A stretch of DNA of 64,000 bases from Bacillus sp. UNC41MFS5 (lineage in GTDB: Bacteria; Bacillota; Bacilli; Bacillales_B; DSM-18226). This document shows, piece by piece, positions 35,714 through 46,140 of the stretch. The stretch is from positions 248,001-312,000 of the forward strand of contig NZ_KK366017.1 in NCBI RefSeq assembly GCF_000686805.1, given 5' to 3'. Position 1 is the stretch's first letter. Every line of letters begins with the position of its first letter. Below the pieces are notes generated by a model. It saw only the letters and a program-made list of their open reading frames with translations. It did no database searches and was not told where the DNA came from. The position numbers and the translations under genes were made by a program.

Positions 35714-37429
35714 ATGAAGAAGAGAAGTTTGCTTATGCTAGCAGCATTGATGCTGGTTCTATCCGCATTTTTAGCGGCTTGCAGCGGCGGAGAAAAGACA
35801 GGGACAAGCAAAAACGAAGATGAGGGTAATACTGGTGAAACTGCTGGAAAACCTCAAGATGGCGGGACACTAGTTTATGCACTTGATTCTGCACCGGAGG
35901 GTAAATTTAACTACTCATTTTATGGAAATGCAAGCGATCAGTATGTCATTGATTTCTTTGATGAAAACCTAATTGATTATGATGAGAATCTAAAGGCACA
36001 GCCACATATCGCCTCATGGAAAACAGCAGATAATAAAGTGTTTGATTTCGAAATCAAACAAGGTGTAAAGTGGCACAATGGCGAAGAATTATCAGTGAAA
36101 GACTGGGAATTTGCATTGAAAGTTATCGCTGATAAGGATTATGATGGTCCACGTTTTGATAACGTAAGAAACATTGAGGGTGCACAAGATTATCATGATG
36201 GAAAAGCGAAAGAAATCGCTGGTATTAAAGTAGTGGATGACTATCACATCCAAATCACTTTTGATAAAGCTCGTGTAAACAACTTGGATAATCTTTGGAC
36301 ATACCCGATGAATCGTACGGAATTTAAAGGACTTGCAGTAAAAGATATGATGGCATCCGAACAAGTTCGGACTAAGCCTGTTGGTTTAGGGCCATTTAAA
36401 GTAACGAAAGTAATTCCAGGTGAATCCATAGAAATGGAACGCTTTGATGATTACTTTGGCGGCAAACCGCATATAGAAAAAGTAGTTATTAAAGTGATCG
36501 ATCCATCTCTTTCTGTTGGAGAACTTAAAAACGGAACGCTTGATATGACTTCTTTCCATCCAAGTATTATTGATCAAGTCAAAGCACTTGATAATGTAAA
36601 TGCTGTAACCTATCCAGGCGTAAGCTACTACTATGTTGGTTTCAGATTAGGTACTTGGGATGGCGAGAAAAACATCATGAACGAACCTAAATATCAAGAG
36701 AAAAAGCTTCGTGAAGCAATGTATTATGCAATCAATCGTGAAGAATGGGTTAAGGCGTTCTTCTTTGGTGTAGGTAAGCCAGTAAACCGTCCTATTCCAA
36801 CAAACCATTGGATTGCAGCACCAAATGAAGATTTAGAACAATACAAATATGATCCTGAAAAGGCCAAGGCATTATTAGATGAAGGTGGATACAAAGATAT
36901 TGATGGCGATGGCTTCCGTGAAGATCCAAATGGGAAGAAATTTGTTGTTAATTTCAGCCACTATGCAACTGATAACCCTACATTTGAATCGCGCGCTAAG
37001 GCAATGACTCAATATTGGGAAGCAGTTGGTTTGAAAACGAAATTAACAATGACAGATGTAAACCTATATTATGAAATGCTTGATAAAGCTGATAAATCAA
37101 TGGAAGTATTCTTCGGTGGCTGGTCAACTGGTGCAGACCCAGATCCGACTCCACTTTGGGGATCAAAAGCTGTTTGGAACTATCCACGCTGGGTAAATGC
37201 TGACAGTGATAAATTGTTAGATCAAGCACTTGATATCAGTGTTGTAGGAACCGATAACGAAAAGCGCAAGGAGCTATATGTAGAGTGGCAAAAACTATTC
37301 ATGAAAGATTTACCAGCTTTACCAATTGCTGAACTAGAAGAAACAATGGCAGTCAGTAAGCGAGTGCAGGACGTTAAATTTGACGTATCTGGTATGAATC
37401 GTCCAAACGAATGGTGGATTAAGCAATAG
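35714..37429 (+). CDS. appA: Oligopeptide-binding lipoprotein AppA
   Basis: A 571-residue extracytoplasmic peptide-binding protein of the SBP_bac_5 family. Lipoprotein signal peptide with lipobox LAAC (Cys23), then a Ser/Gly/Asn/Glu-rich linker. Family features: VKWHNGEELSVKDWEFALKV and a C-terminal GMNRPNEWWIKQ. AGGGGGG lies before the ATG. The frame is uninterrupted, unlike the appA of B. subtilis 168, which is frameshifted. Expected to capture oligopeptides for AppBC-DF. Confidence 0.95.
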   Translation: MKKRSLLMLAALMLVLSAFLAACSGGEKTGTSKNEDEGNTGETAGKPQDGGTLVYALDSAPEGKFNYSFYGNASDQYVIDFFDENLIDYDENLKAQPHIASWKTADNKVFDFEIKQGVKWHNGEELSVKDWEFALKVIADKDYDGPRFDNVRNIEGAQDYHDGKAKEIAGIKVVDDYHIQITFDKARVNNLDNLWTYPMNRTEFKGLAVKDMMASEQVRTKPVGLGPFKVTKVIPGESIEMERFDDYFGGKPHIEKVVIKVIDPSLSVGELKNGTLDMTSFHPSIIDQVKALDNVNAVTYPGVSYYYVGFRLGTWDGEKNIMNEPKYQEKKLREAMYYAINREEWVKAFFFGVGKPVNRPIPTNHWIAAPNEDLEQYKYDPEKAKALLDEGGYKDIDGDGFREDPNGKKFVVNFSHYATDNPTFESRAKAMTQYWEAVGLKTKLTMTDVNLYYEMLDKADKSMEVFFGGWSTGADPDPTPLWGSKAVWNYPRWVNADSDKLLDQALDISVVGTDNEKRKELYVEWQKLFMKDLPALPIAELEETMAVSKRVQDVKFDVSGMNRPNEWWIKQ

Positions 37430-37462
37430 GATCTTCTAAAAAATACTAACTCAATCTTAAAC

Positions 37463-37497
37463 TTCAAATGGGAGAAGGCTTACTTCTCCCATTTGAA
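37463..37497 (+). other. Perfect hairpin between appA and appB
   Basis: A 15-base stem (TTCAAATGGGAGAAG and its complement) with a five-base loop and no T run. It is probably an mRNA 3'-protecting or processing hairpin that keeps binding-protein mRNA more abundant than permease mRNA. Confidence 0.7.
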
Positions 37498-37562
37498 TAA
37501 GTTGGTAATGATGATTAACACAGTTCATGTGTACCAAAGCTAATCAGACAAGGAGAATGCAC

Positions 37563-38528
37563 ATGCTGAAATATGCATTTCGAAGAATATTGGGAATGAT
37601 TCCAATGTTACTCCTTACCTCCATTGTAGTATTTACATTGGCAAAATTAATGCCAGGCGATTCACTAAGTGGAGAAATAGATCCTCGAAATACAAATCCA
37701 GAGTATATCGCAGATATGCGTGAGAAATTGGGTTATAATGACCCACTGCCTCAGCAGTATTTCCGTTGGATTGGTGGATTCGTTGAGGGGGATTTTGGAA
37801 AATCAACACGTTTCAAAATAGAGGTATCCGAGGTTATTGGTGAGCGTCTCCCTAACACGATACTTTTAGGGTTTTCCTCCATTTTAATAACCTATATTCT
37901 CGCATTTATAATGGGTTCCTATGCAGGACGAAAGCCATATACCTTAACGGATAATCTAATTGGAGGATTAAACTACATAGGTTTGGCTATCCCATCTTTT
38001 ATTGCTGGGGTATTCGCCATTTTCTTCTTTTCATTTACACTAGGCTGGTTTCCATCAAATGGTTCAGTCGATATTAGTGTGACAGATGGAACCATTGAAT
38101 GGTGGTTAAGTCGATTACATCATGTCTTTCTGCCTGCAGTCGTACTTGGATTATTAAGTACAGCTAGTTATACTCAATTTTTACGTAACGATATTATTGA
38201 AAATAGCCGCAAGGACTATGTACGTACAGCACGTGCAAAAGGCACGCCGGAACGAAAGATTTATAATGTTCATATTTTAAGAAACTCAATTATTCCGCTT
38301 ATAACCTTTTTAGGATTTGATATTGTTGCCATTATTAGCGGTGCTATTATTACTGAGACAATTTTTACCTATCCTGGTCTGGGACAACTATTCCTACAAT
38401 CAGTAGGGACGAGGGATTATCCAGTATTATTGACGTTGACAATGTTATTCTCCTTCTTAACACTAATCGGCAATTTAATAGCTGATGTCTTATATGGTGT
38501 TGTAGATCCGAGAATTAGGCTAGATTAA
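37563..38528 (+). CDS. appB: Oligopeptide ABC permease AppB
   Basis: A 321-residue inner permease with six transmembrane helices and the EAA-type loop RTARAKGTPERKIYNVHILRN. Start at ATG 37563 (MLKYAFRRIL) with AAGGAG seven bases upstream; earlier in-frame starts are too close to that site. It pairs with AppC, 13 bases downstream. Confidence 0.95.
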   Translation: MLKYAFRRILGMIPMLLLTSIVVFTLAKLMPGDSLSGEIDPRNTNPEYIADMREKLGYNDPLPQQYFRWIGGFVEGDFGKSTRFKIEVSEVIGERLPNTILLGFSSILITYILAFIMGSYAGRKPYTLTDNLIGGLNYIGLAIPSFIAGVFAIFFFSFTLGWFPSNGSVDISVTDGTIEWWLSRLHHVFLPAVVLGLLSTASYTQFLRNDIIENSRKDYVRTARAKGTPERKIYNVHILRNSIIPLITFLGFDIVAIISGAIITETIFTYPGLGQLFLQSVGTRDYPVLLTLTMLFSFLTLIGNLIADVLYGVVDPRIRLD

Positions 38529-38541
38529 GGGGGAGAATAAA

Positions 38542-39453
38542 ATGCAAATAGCAACACAAAAGAAGAAAAATGTTTTAGTAACACCCCCAAAAAAAAGTTT
38601 TTCTCCTTTTGCAATAGCACGAAAGAAATTTGTGAAAAATAAATTGGCAATGATTAGTCTTTTCTTTTTATTGATTGTTACGATTGTTTCTATCCTCGCA
38701 CCCTATATCACAACGGCAGATATTACGAGAATCAATATTGGGCAAATGTCGTTAGAGCCAAGTGGTGAACATTGGTTGGGAACAGATAAATCTGGACGGG
38801 ATGTATTTACAAGATTACTCTATGGCGGACGTATATCTTTGTTAGTGGGCATCAGTTGTACATTATTTGTTATAATACTGGGAACGTTAATCGGCTCAAT
38901 CTCAGGCTATTTCGGCGGGGCGGTTGATAGCTTATTAATGAGATTTACCGATTTTATCTTAAACTTTCCATTCCTTGTATTTGTCATTGTTCTAAATGCC
39001 ATCCTTTTTGGAAAAGTTAATGGATTATGGGTTTTAATTGGGACAATAAGCTTGCTAAGTTGGGGGGGGATTGCCAGGATTGTCCGTAGTAAAATCCTTG
39101 CCGAAAAAGAAAATGAATACATTACAGCAGCCATTTCTATTGGTTGTTCACCTGCAAAAGTTATTGGGAAGCATCTTCTTCCAAACATTTTATCTACCAT
39201 TATTGTTCAAGCGACGATTACGTTTGCAACGATGATTGTTGCTGAAACAGGATTAAGTTTTCTTGGCTTTGGTGTACCGCAAGAAATTCCGAGCTGGGGA
39301 AATATGTTGAATTCAGCAAATGAGCCGGATGTTCTTCAATTCAAACTTTGGATTTGGGTTCCGCCAGCACTAATAATCACAATAACCATCTTATCAATTA
39401 ACTTTATCGGAGAAGGTCTAAAGGATGCGTTTAATCCAAAATCAAAACGTTAA
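38542..39453 (+). CDS. appC: Oligopeptide ABC permease AppC
   Basis: A 303-residue permease with the OppC-type N-terminal segment (FVKNKLAMISLFFLL), GTDKSGRDVFTRLLYGGRISL, and the EAA loop AAISIGCSPAKVIGKHLLPN. GGGGGAGA precedes the ATG. Last gene of the app operon. Confidence 0.95.
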   Translation: MQIATQKKKNVLVTPPKKSFSPFAIARKKFVKNKLAMISLFFLLIVTIVSILAPYITTADITRINIGQMSLEPSGEHWLGTDKSGRDVFTRLLYGGRISLLVGISCTLFVIILGTLIGSISGYFGGAVDSLLMRFTDFILNFPFLVFVIVLNAILFGKVNGLWVLIGTISLLSWGGIARIVRSKILAEKENEYITAAISIGCSPAKVIGKHLLPNILSTIIVQATITFATMIVAETGLSFLGFGVPQEIPSWGNMLNSANEPDVLQFKLWIWVPPALIITITILSINFIGEGLKDAFNPKSKR

Positions 39454-39484
39454 AAATCTGCCATTAACATGGTGGATTTTTTTT
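39452..39484 (+). terminator. Terminator of the app operon
   Basis: AAAATCTGCC pairs with GGTGGATTTT (with G-U pairs), then a T run. Confidence 0.85.
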
Positions 39485-39617
39485 GTTGGCGTGTCAAAGG
39501 TCATTGTTGATTGAAGTACATAAATGTAATTGGAGCAAAATATATATAAAGGAATAATTTAACTAAGGTCTGCCCATACTGATTTACAAACAGTTTCTTG
39601 AAGTGAGGGGTTGTACA

Positions 39618-40364
39618 ATGTTGTATCTTCATGATGTATGGGTAAATTGGTTTGAAGGGGAAGAAAATGGTTACAATGTATGCCATTTCCATGAATGGCG
39701 CAAGGATGATGGCGTGGAGTTATTAGACCAAGTGCCATTGATGAAAGTTGAACCGATTTTGTTTAATTACATTGAAAATGATTTGTCTGAATTACCTCAA
39801 CAGCTCTTAGATGATATCTATCAGAAAGCTTATTTGAGGAAGAATCACGAAAGAGTTCAACTTGACTATTGCTTTGTAGTCACAGATGGAATTGGTATAT
39901 TAGCCATTGATACAATTGGATATAATATTCCGATCCGTAAAAGCCGGTTAATTCCAAGGCAAGAGCAGTTAGTTTATGAAATGATAAGTCAACATGAGGC
40001 TAATAAATACCACTTTTATGAGCAGCCAAAAATAAAGGACTATCACATTCTCTCACCTGAACCGGAATTGATGAGAGGTTTAACAAGAAAAGAACGCCAA
40101 CTAAAACAACTATTATTTATGGCACTTGACCAATTACTCTCATCGAGTAATGAAGCAGAAGTAAGGTATTGGTACACTGAATGGTGTCCGGAGAATTATT
40201 CAACGATTCAAGCTTTAAATTTTGAAGCAGCATGGGAACAGTTATTTGAGGAAACAAAGGACGGCTGGTCGAAGAGGCATGAAACATTTTGTGAAAATCT
40301 AATAAAAGGACAGCCGTTTTTTGAAAAACTTTGGGAAATGGAACACGGTCCGAAAGTAAATTAA
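39618..40364 (+). CDS. yjbA: YjbA-like protein (DUF3603)
   Basis: A 248-residue soluble protein starting [20 protein letters not shown], recognisable as YjbA/DUF3603. Function unknown. ATG 39618 has GAGGGG seven bases upstream; the GTG at 39603 lies in that site. Between app and trpS, as in B. subtilis. Confidence 0.88.
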   Translation: MLYLHDVWVNWFEGEENGYNVCHFHEWRKDDGVELLDQVPLMKVEPILFNYIENDLSELPQQLLDDIYQKAYLRKNHERVQLDYCFVVTDGIGILAIDTIGYNIPIRKSRLIPRQEQLVYEMISQHEANKYHFYEQPKIKDYHILSPEPELMRGLTRKERQLKQLLFMALDQLLSSSNEAEVRYWYTEWCPENYSTIQALNFEAAWEQLFEETKDGWSKRHETFCENLIKGQPFFEKLWEMEHGPKVN

Positions 40365-40417
40365 AAGCCGGACCCAAAAGATATAAACAACATATCTTTT
40401 GGGTCCAGGCTTTTTTT
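40364..40417. terminator. Bidirectional terminator, yjbA / trpS
   Basis: A long stem (AGCC, then GGACCCAAAAGATAT, with complements) and flanking A/T runs. One of the strongest hairpins in the window. Confidence 0.95.
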
Positions 40418-40420
40418 ATG

Positions 40421-41422
<1,002 letters not shown>

Positions 41423-41432
41423 CTAAAAAATA

Positions 41433-41735
41433 TATAAAAAAAAACCATTCATCCCCTAAAACGAATAGGGACGAATGGTTCGCGGTACCACCCTAAATTA
41501 CTCAAAAAAGAGTCACTCATTGCCAAAATCATCTCGAAGACAATTTAGCCACCTTTTAACGCAAGGTTACGTCTAATCCTACTTATAATATAGTACATAA
41601 AATTAATTTGTTCAGATAGAGGCTCCAAAGTCCATTCCGTATTTATTCGTGTTTGTTTCCACCACCCACAAACTCTCTGTTCCGAATGTAAATACGTACT
41701 ACTCTTTATCATCGCCTTTTAAGCAACTATACAAT
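41433..41735 (-). ncRNA. T-box riboswitch (tryptophan) controlling trpS
   Basis: Read on the minus strand, the leader has an AGAGAG box, a specifier segment GAATGGAC whose UGG (complement of 41632-41634) is the Trp codon, the T-box AGGGTGGTACCGCG (complement of 41481-41494) and a terminator stem CCATTCGTCCCTATTCG with its partner followed by nine T. Uncharged tRNA-Trp would stabilise the antiterminator. TATAAT-like promoter sequence lies near 41745. Confidence 0.96.
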
Positions 41736-41776
41736 TGTACTTATTATAATGAAACGAATAATTATTTTCAAGTCAG

Positions 41777-42133
41777 TTAAAAATAATATATGACAAGGGC
41801 AATAAGCATGAACAGCCCATTAATAAGCCCGTAAAAAACTAGGGGTTTTTGGTTGAATGTTACAAGTTCTGATAAAGGAGGTATTTCATCAAATCGTCTT
41901 TTATTATGGCCTCTTTGAAACGCAAAACTAAAAGATCTTGAAATGACGTCATAGAAGCCTGAATGGATAGTATAAACAAGCAAAGAGGTAAGCAAAAGTC
42001 CTGCTGAGAAATAAAAAGATATATTGATATAGCTTAACAAAGAAACTTTGTGATAATTAAAGAACGAAATTAAAATAATCACTAGTTGTGTGAATGCTAA
42101 AATTAAGAGTTTTTTCTTAAGTTGATAATTCAC
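41777..42133 (-). CDS. DUF3899-like membrane protein
   Basis: A 118-residue protein with three or four hydrophobic helices (about 9-24, 34-58 and 97-117) and a charged loop GHNKRRFDEIPP. Pattern and position beside trpS suggest DUF3899; this is by eye. GGAGGTTATT lies before the ATG. Function unknown. Confidence 0.72.
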   Translation of the reverse strand: MNYQLKKKLLILAFTQLVIILISFFNYHKVSLLSYINISFYFSAGLLLTSLLVYTIHSGFYDVISRSFSFAFQRGHNKRRFDEIPPLSELVTFNQKPLVFYGLINGLFMLIALVIYYF

Positions 42134-42354
42134 TAAATAACCTCCAAAAGATTGATTTAATAGGGGTTCACTTAAGTATATTATATTAAAAATCTGTATA
42201 AGTATAAATTATAACACAGGGAAATGTAATGAAAACGTAAAGATTGTTGCTAATATGTAAATAAAGTTCAAAAAAATAATGTACAATTTGTAGAAAATAT
42301 GTATAATAGAGAATGTAGTAATTTTTCAGAATAATAGAAAAGGGAGGTCTACTA

Positions 42355-44052
42355 GTGAAGAAATCAAAACTTTCACTACTATTAGTACTATCACTAGTTC
42401 TTAGCATGTTCCTTGCAGCATGTTCGGGCGGAAACAAGAATGAAGGTACGTCCAAAAATGAAGGCGATAACAAAGCCGGCACTGAAGAAACTCAATTAGC
42501 AGATGAGCAAGTTCTAAATGTTCTTGAGTCTGCAGAAATTCCTTCAATGGACAGCGTAATGTCTCAAGACGTATTGAGCTTCACAATGTTAAATGCTACA
42601 AACGAAGGTTTATATCGTTTAGATCCAGACCAAAAAGTTATTCCTGGAGTTGCTGAAGCAGCACCAACTTATAATGATGATAAATCAGTTATCACAATTA
42701 AATTAAAACAAGATACAAAATGGTCTAATGGTGACCCTGTAACTGCACATGACTTTGTTTTTGCATGGCAACGTGCAATTGATCCGAAAGTTGCTGCTCC
42801 ATACGGTGCATACTTCATGGAAGGCAAAATCAAAAATGCATCTGAAATTGTTGCTGGTAAAGCAAAACTTGATGATCTAGGTATTAAAGCTCTAGATGAT
42901 TATACTTTGGAAATTACCTTAGTAAGACCACTTCCATACATTGAATCTTACTTAACTTTCCCATTGTTCTTCCCGCAAAACAAAAAGTTTGTTGAAGCGG
43001 AAGGTGCTAACTATGCGAAAGATGCTACTCACCTACTTTACAATGGTCCATTTAAAATGACTAAGTGGGATGGTCCTACTGGTACTGAGTGGGTATTAGA
43101 AAAGAACGGTGATTATGTAAATGCAAAAGACGTTACTTTAGAGAAAATTAACTTTAACGTTTCTAAAGATCCACAAGCTTCTGCAAACGCATATACTGCT
43201 GGTGAAGCTGATATCACACCAAAACTTGCACAAGCTGCAATCCTTTCTCAATTTGAAGGACAAAAAGATTTACTTCGCTATCAAGAGCCATCAATCTGGT
43301 GGTTAAAAATGAACGAAAAGAACCCAGCATTGAAGAATGTTAATATCCGTAAAGCAATTGCTTTAACTGTTGACAAAAAAGCTTTAACAGAGGATGTATT
43401 AGCAAACGGATCAATCCCTGCTGATTTCTTAGTGCCAAAAGGATTCTCTTATGACACAAATAATAAGGATTTCCGTGACACTACTGGAACATACCTAAGC
43501 ACGAATAAAGAAGAAGCTAAAAAGCTTTGGGAACAAGGTCTTAAAGAAACTGGTCTTAAAGAAGTTAAGTTTACTTATGTAGGTCAAGATACTGAAACTT
43601 CAAAAGTAACTGATGCATTCGTTAAAGATCAGTTAGAGAAAAACTTACCAGGATTAAAAATTACAATCGAAGCAGTTCCTTTCAAAATTCGTATTGCTCG
43701 TGAAGATGCTGAAGATTATGATTTATTAATGGGTGGTTGGGGACCTGACTACGCTGACCCAATGACATACATGGATTTATGGGTTACTGGCGGCGGACAA
43801 AACCACATGAGCTATGGTAATCCTGAATTTGATAAGTTAATCAAATCAGCTAGTGAAGAACTTGTAGCTAAGCCACAAGATCGTTGGAAAGCTCTTCAAG
43901 ATGCAGAAAAAATCTTGTTAGAAGATGATGCGGCAATCGCACCACTTTACCAACGTTCCGTGAACCTACTAATCAATCCTAAGGTTCAAGGTTTTGCTCA
44001 CCATGCATTTGGTCCTGACTATAGTTACCAGTGGATTAAAATCACAAAATAG
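42355..44052 (+). CDS. oppA: Oligopeptide-binding lipoprotein OppA
   Basis: A 565-residue SBP_bac_5 binding protein. Lipobox LAAC (Cys23) after a 22-residue signal, then a KNEGTSKNEGDNK linker. Domain motifs: NEGLYRLDPDQKVIPGVAE, KWSNGDPVTAHDFVFAWQRA, GWGPDYADPMTYMD. Starts at GTG behind GGGAGG. Known: OppA captures oligopeptides and signalling peptides (Phr-type) for sporulation and competence. It differs clearly from AppA in sequence. Confidence 0.96.
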   Translation: MKKSKLSLLLVLSLVLSMFLAACSGGNKNEGTSKNEGDNKAGTEETQLADEQVLNVLESAEIPSMDSVMSQDVLSFTMLNATNEGLYRLDPDQKVIPGVAEAAPTYNDDKSVITIKLKQDTKWSNGDPVTAHDFVFAWQRAIDPKVAAPYGAYFMEGKIKNASEIVAGKAKLDDLGIKALDDYTLEITLVRPLPYIESYLTFPLFFPQNKKFVEAEGANYAKDATHLLYNGPFKMTKWDGPTGTEWVLEKNGDYVNAKDVTLEKINFNVSKDPQASANAYTAGEADITPKLAQAAILSQFEGQKDLLRYQEPSIWWLKMNEKNPALKNVNIRKAIALTVDKKALTEDVLANGSIPADFLVPKGFSYDTNNKDFRDTTGTYLSTNKEEAKKLWEQGLKETGLKEVKFTYVGQDTETSKVTDAFVKDQLEKNLPGLKITIEAVPFKIRIAREDAEDYDLLMGGWGPDYADPMTYMDLWVTGGGQNHMSYGNPEFDKLIKSASEELVAKPQDRWKALQDAEKILLEDDAAIAPLYQRSVNLLINPKVQGFAHHAFGPDYSYQWIKITK

Positions 44053-44073
44053 TAACTATAACTAATCAAATAA

Positions 44074-44107
44074 GAAGAGAGTATATTTACCAATATACTC
44101 TCTTTTT
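44074..44107 (+). terminator. Hairpin/attenuator between oppA and oppB
   Basis: AAGAGAGTATATT pairs with AATATACTCTCTT over TACC and a T run follows. Inside the operon, it probably lets only part of the transcripts continue, giving excess OppA. Confidence 0.88.
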
Positions 44108-44165
44108 ACCTGTGTGAGAATTGTCGTAAGATGTCGAAAATTCAAAATAATTAGGAGGTGTAGGC

Positions 44166-45098
44166 ATGGTCAAATATATACTAAAACGTGTTGGCTATAT
44201 GATTATTACACTTTTTATCGTAACATCGCTTACCTTTTTCCTCATGAAGCTAATTCCAGGTAGTCCCTTTAATAACTTCGAAAAGCTTTCTGAAGTTCAG
44301 CGAAATATTTTGCTGGATAAATATGGCTTGAACGACCCCCTGCCTGTTCAATATTTTAACTATATGATGAACTTGGTGAAAGGGGATTTAGGAGTTTCCT
44401 TCCAATTTGATAATACCCCTGTGACAGAACTTATTGCTAATCGCCTGGGGCCTTCTGCACAATTAGGTTTTCAAGCTATGGTTGTAGGTTCAATTTTAGG
44501 TATCTTATTAGGTGTAGTTGCTGCGTTAAAGCAAAACACTTGGATAGATTACGGTTCTACTTTTATCGCAGTAGTTGGTAAATCGATCCCATCATTTATT
44601 TTTGCTGGATTAATGCAATATTATATTTCGGTAAAATTAGGATGGCTTCCAGTAATGTTATGGAAAGGTCCTGAATATACGATCCTTCCTACAATTGCAC
44701 TAGCGATGTTCCCAATCTCGATTGCAGCGCGTTTTATGCGTACTGAAATGGTTGAAGTATTAGGGTCTGATTATATTACTTTGGCGAGAGCTAAAGGTGC
44801 GAGCCGCTGGCAGATTAGCTTTAAGCATGCCTTAAGAAATGCCTTAATACCTGTTGTAACTGTATTAGGACCTTTAGCAGTTAGCTTAATGACTGGGTCC
44901 CTTGTTATTGAGCAAATTTTTGGAATCCCAGGAATTGGAGAGCAGTTCGTTAAATCAATTAATATGAATGATTACCCAGTTATTATGGGTACTAACATTT
45001 TATTTGCGGTCCTATTTATCGTAGTAATCTTAATTGTTGATATTCTTTATGGAATCATCGACCCACGTATTCGTGTATCGGGGGGGAAAACTAAATGA
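44166..45098 (+). CDS. oppB: Oligopeptide ABC permease OppB
   Basis: A 310-residue permease with six helices: MVKYILKRVGYMIITLFIV start, EAA loop LARAKGASRWQISFKHALRN, end DPRIRVSGGKTK. AGGAGGTG precedes the ATG. It overlaps oppC by four bases. Confidence 0.96.
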   Translation: MVKYILKRVGYMIITLFIVTSLTFFLMKLIPGSPFNNFEKLSEVQRNILLDKYGLNDPLPVQYFNYMMNLVKGDLGVSFQFDNTPVTELIANRLGPSAQLGFQAMVVGSILGILLGVVAALKQNTWIDYGSTFIAVVGKSIPSFIFAGLMQYYISVKLGWLPVMLWKGPEYTILPTIALAMFPISIAARFMRTEMVEVLGSDYITLARAKGASRWQISFKHALRNALIPVVTVLGPLAVSLMTGSLVIEQIFGIPGIGEQFVKSINMNDYPVIMGTNILFAVLFIVVILIVDILYGIIDPRIRVSGGKTK

Positions 45099-46123
45099 GC
45101 AACAAAGACATAACAATTTCAAAGGATATGTTTGCTCCTGTCCATATTGATCCATCAAAAAGTGAAAAAATTGCGAAACCAAGTTTAAATTTCTGGCAGG
45201 ATTCATGGCTTAGAGTTCGGAAAAATAAAGGTGCTGTAGTCAGCATGATCATCCTAGTTATTATGATTATCATGGCCTTTGTTGGACCAATGATTACGCC
45301 ATATTCCTACGATACACAAAACACTAAACATAATAATTTGCCACCGCGAATACAAGGTTTAGAAGATGTTCACTGGCTTCCGTTTGATGGAACATTGTCA
45401 AGAAGAGATGGTACAGTTTATAACGCTTATGAAGTTCGTAAGGTGGATGCCTATTATTGGTTTGGTACAGATGGTTTAGGCCGAGACCAATTTGCACGTG
45501 TTTGGAAAGGTACACAAGTATCGTTATTTATCGCTTTTATGGCTGCGTTAATTGATATGGCTATTGGGGTTGCATATGGAGCAATCTCAGGATATCTTGG
45601 TGGACGTATAGATAGTGTTATGCAGAGGATCATTGAAGTAATTGTTGGTATACCGAACCTGATTGTTGTTGTTTTGATGATTCTCGTGTTAAAACCAGGT
45701 ATTATCCCAATTATTATCGCCTTAACCATCACCGGATGGACAAGTATGGCCCGTGTGGTACGTGCCCAAGTATTAAAATTTAAAGGTCAAGAATTTGTTT
45801 TGGCTGCTAAAACTTTAGGTGCTTCAAATTCGTCAATTATTTTTAAACATATGATTCCAAATATGTTTGGTGTAATTATTATTAATACGATGTTTTCCAT
45901 CCCGAATGCCATTTTCTTTGAAGCATTTTTAAGTTTTATCGGGTTAGGATTACAGGAACCTCATGCATCCCTTGGAACATTAGTAAATGCAGGATTTAAA
46001 TCGATGATTGCTTTTCCTTATCAAATGATTATTCCTTCCATTATGATTGCGTTAATCATGGTATGCTTCAACCTTGTTGCAGACGGATTACGTGATGCGT
46101 TGGATCCAAAAATGCGTGATTAG
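45095..46123 (+). CDS. oppC: Oligopeptide ABC permease OppC
   Basis: A 342-residue permease with a longer N-terminal tail, WLRVRKNKGAVVSMIILV, GTDGLGRDQFARVWKGTQVSL, and the EAA loop AAKTLGASNSSIIFKHMIPN. ATGA overlap with the oppB stop; GGGGGG lies before it. Confidence 0.96.
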   Translation: MSNKDITISKDMFAPVHIDPSKSEKIAKPSLNFWQDSWLRVRKNKGAVVSMIILVIMIIMAFVGPMITPYSYDTQNTKHNNLPPRIQGLEDVHWLPFDGTLSRRDGTVYNAYEVRKVDAYYWFGTDGLGRDQFARVWKGTQVSLFIAFMAALIDMAIGVAYGAISGYLGGRIDSVMQRIIEVIVGIPNLIVVVLMILVLKPGIIPIIIALTITGWTSMARVVRAQVLKFKGQEFVLAAKTLGASNSSIIFKHMIPNMFGVIIINTMFSIPNAIFFEAFLSFIGLGLQEPHASLGTLVNAGFKSMIAFPYQMIIPSIMIALIMVCFNLVADGLRDALDPKMRD

Positions 46124-46140
46124 AAGGCAGGTGGATGTAA

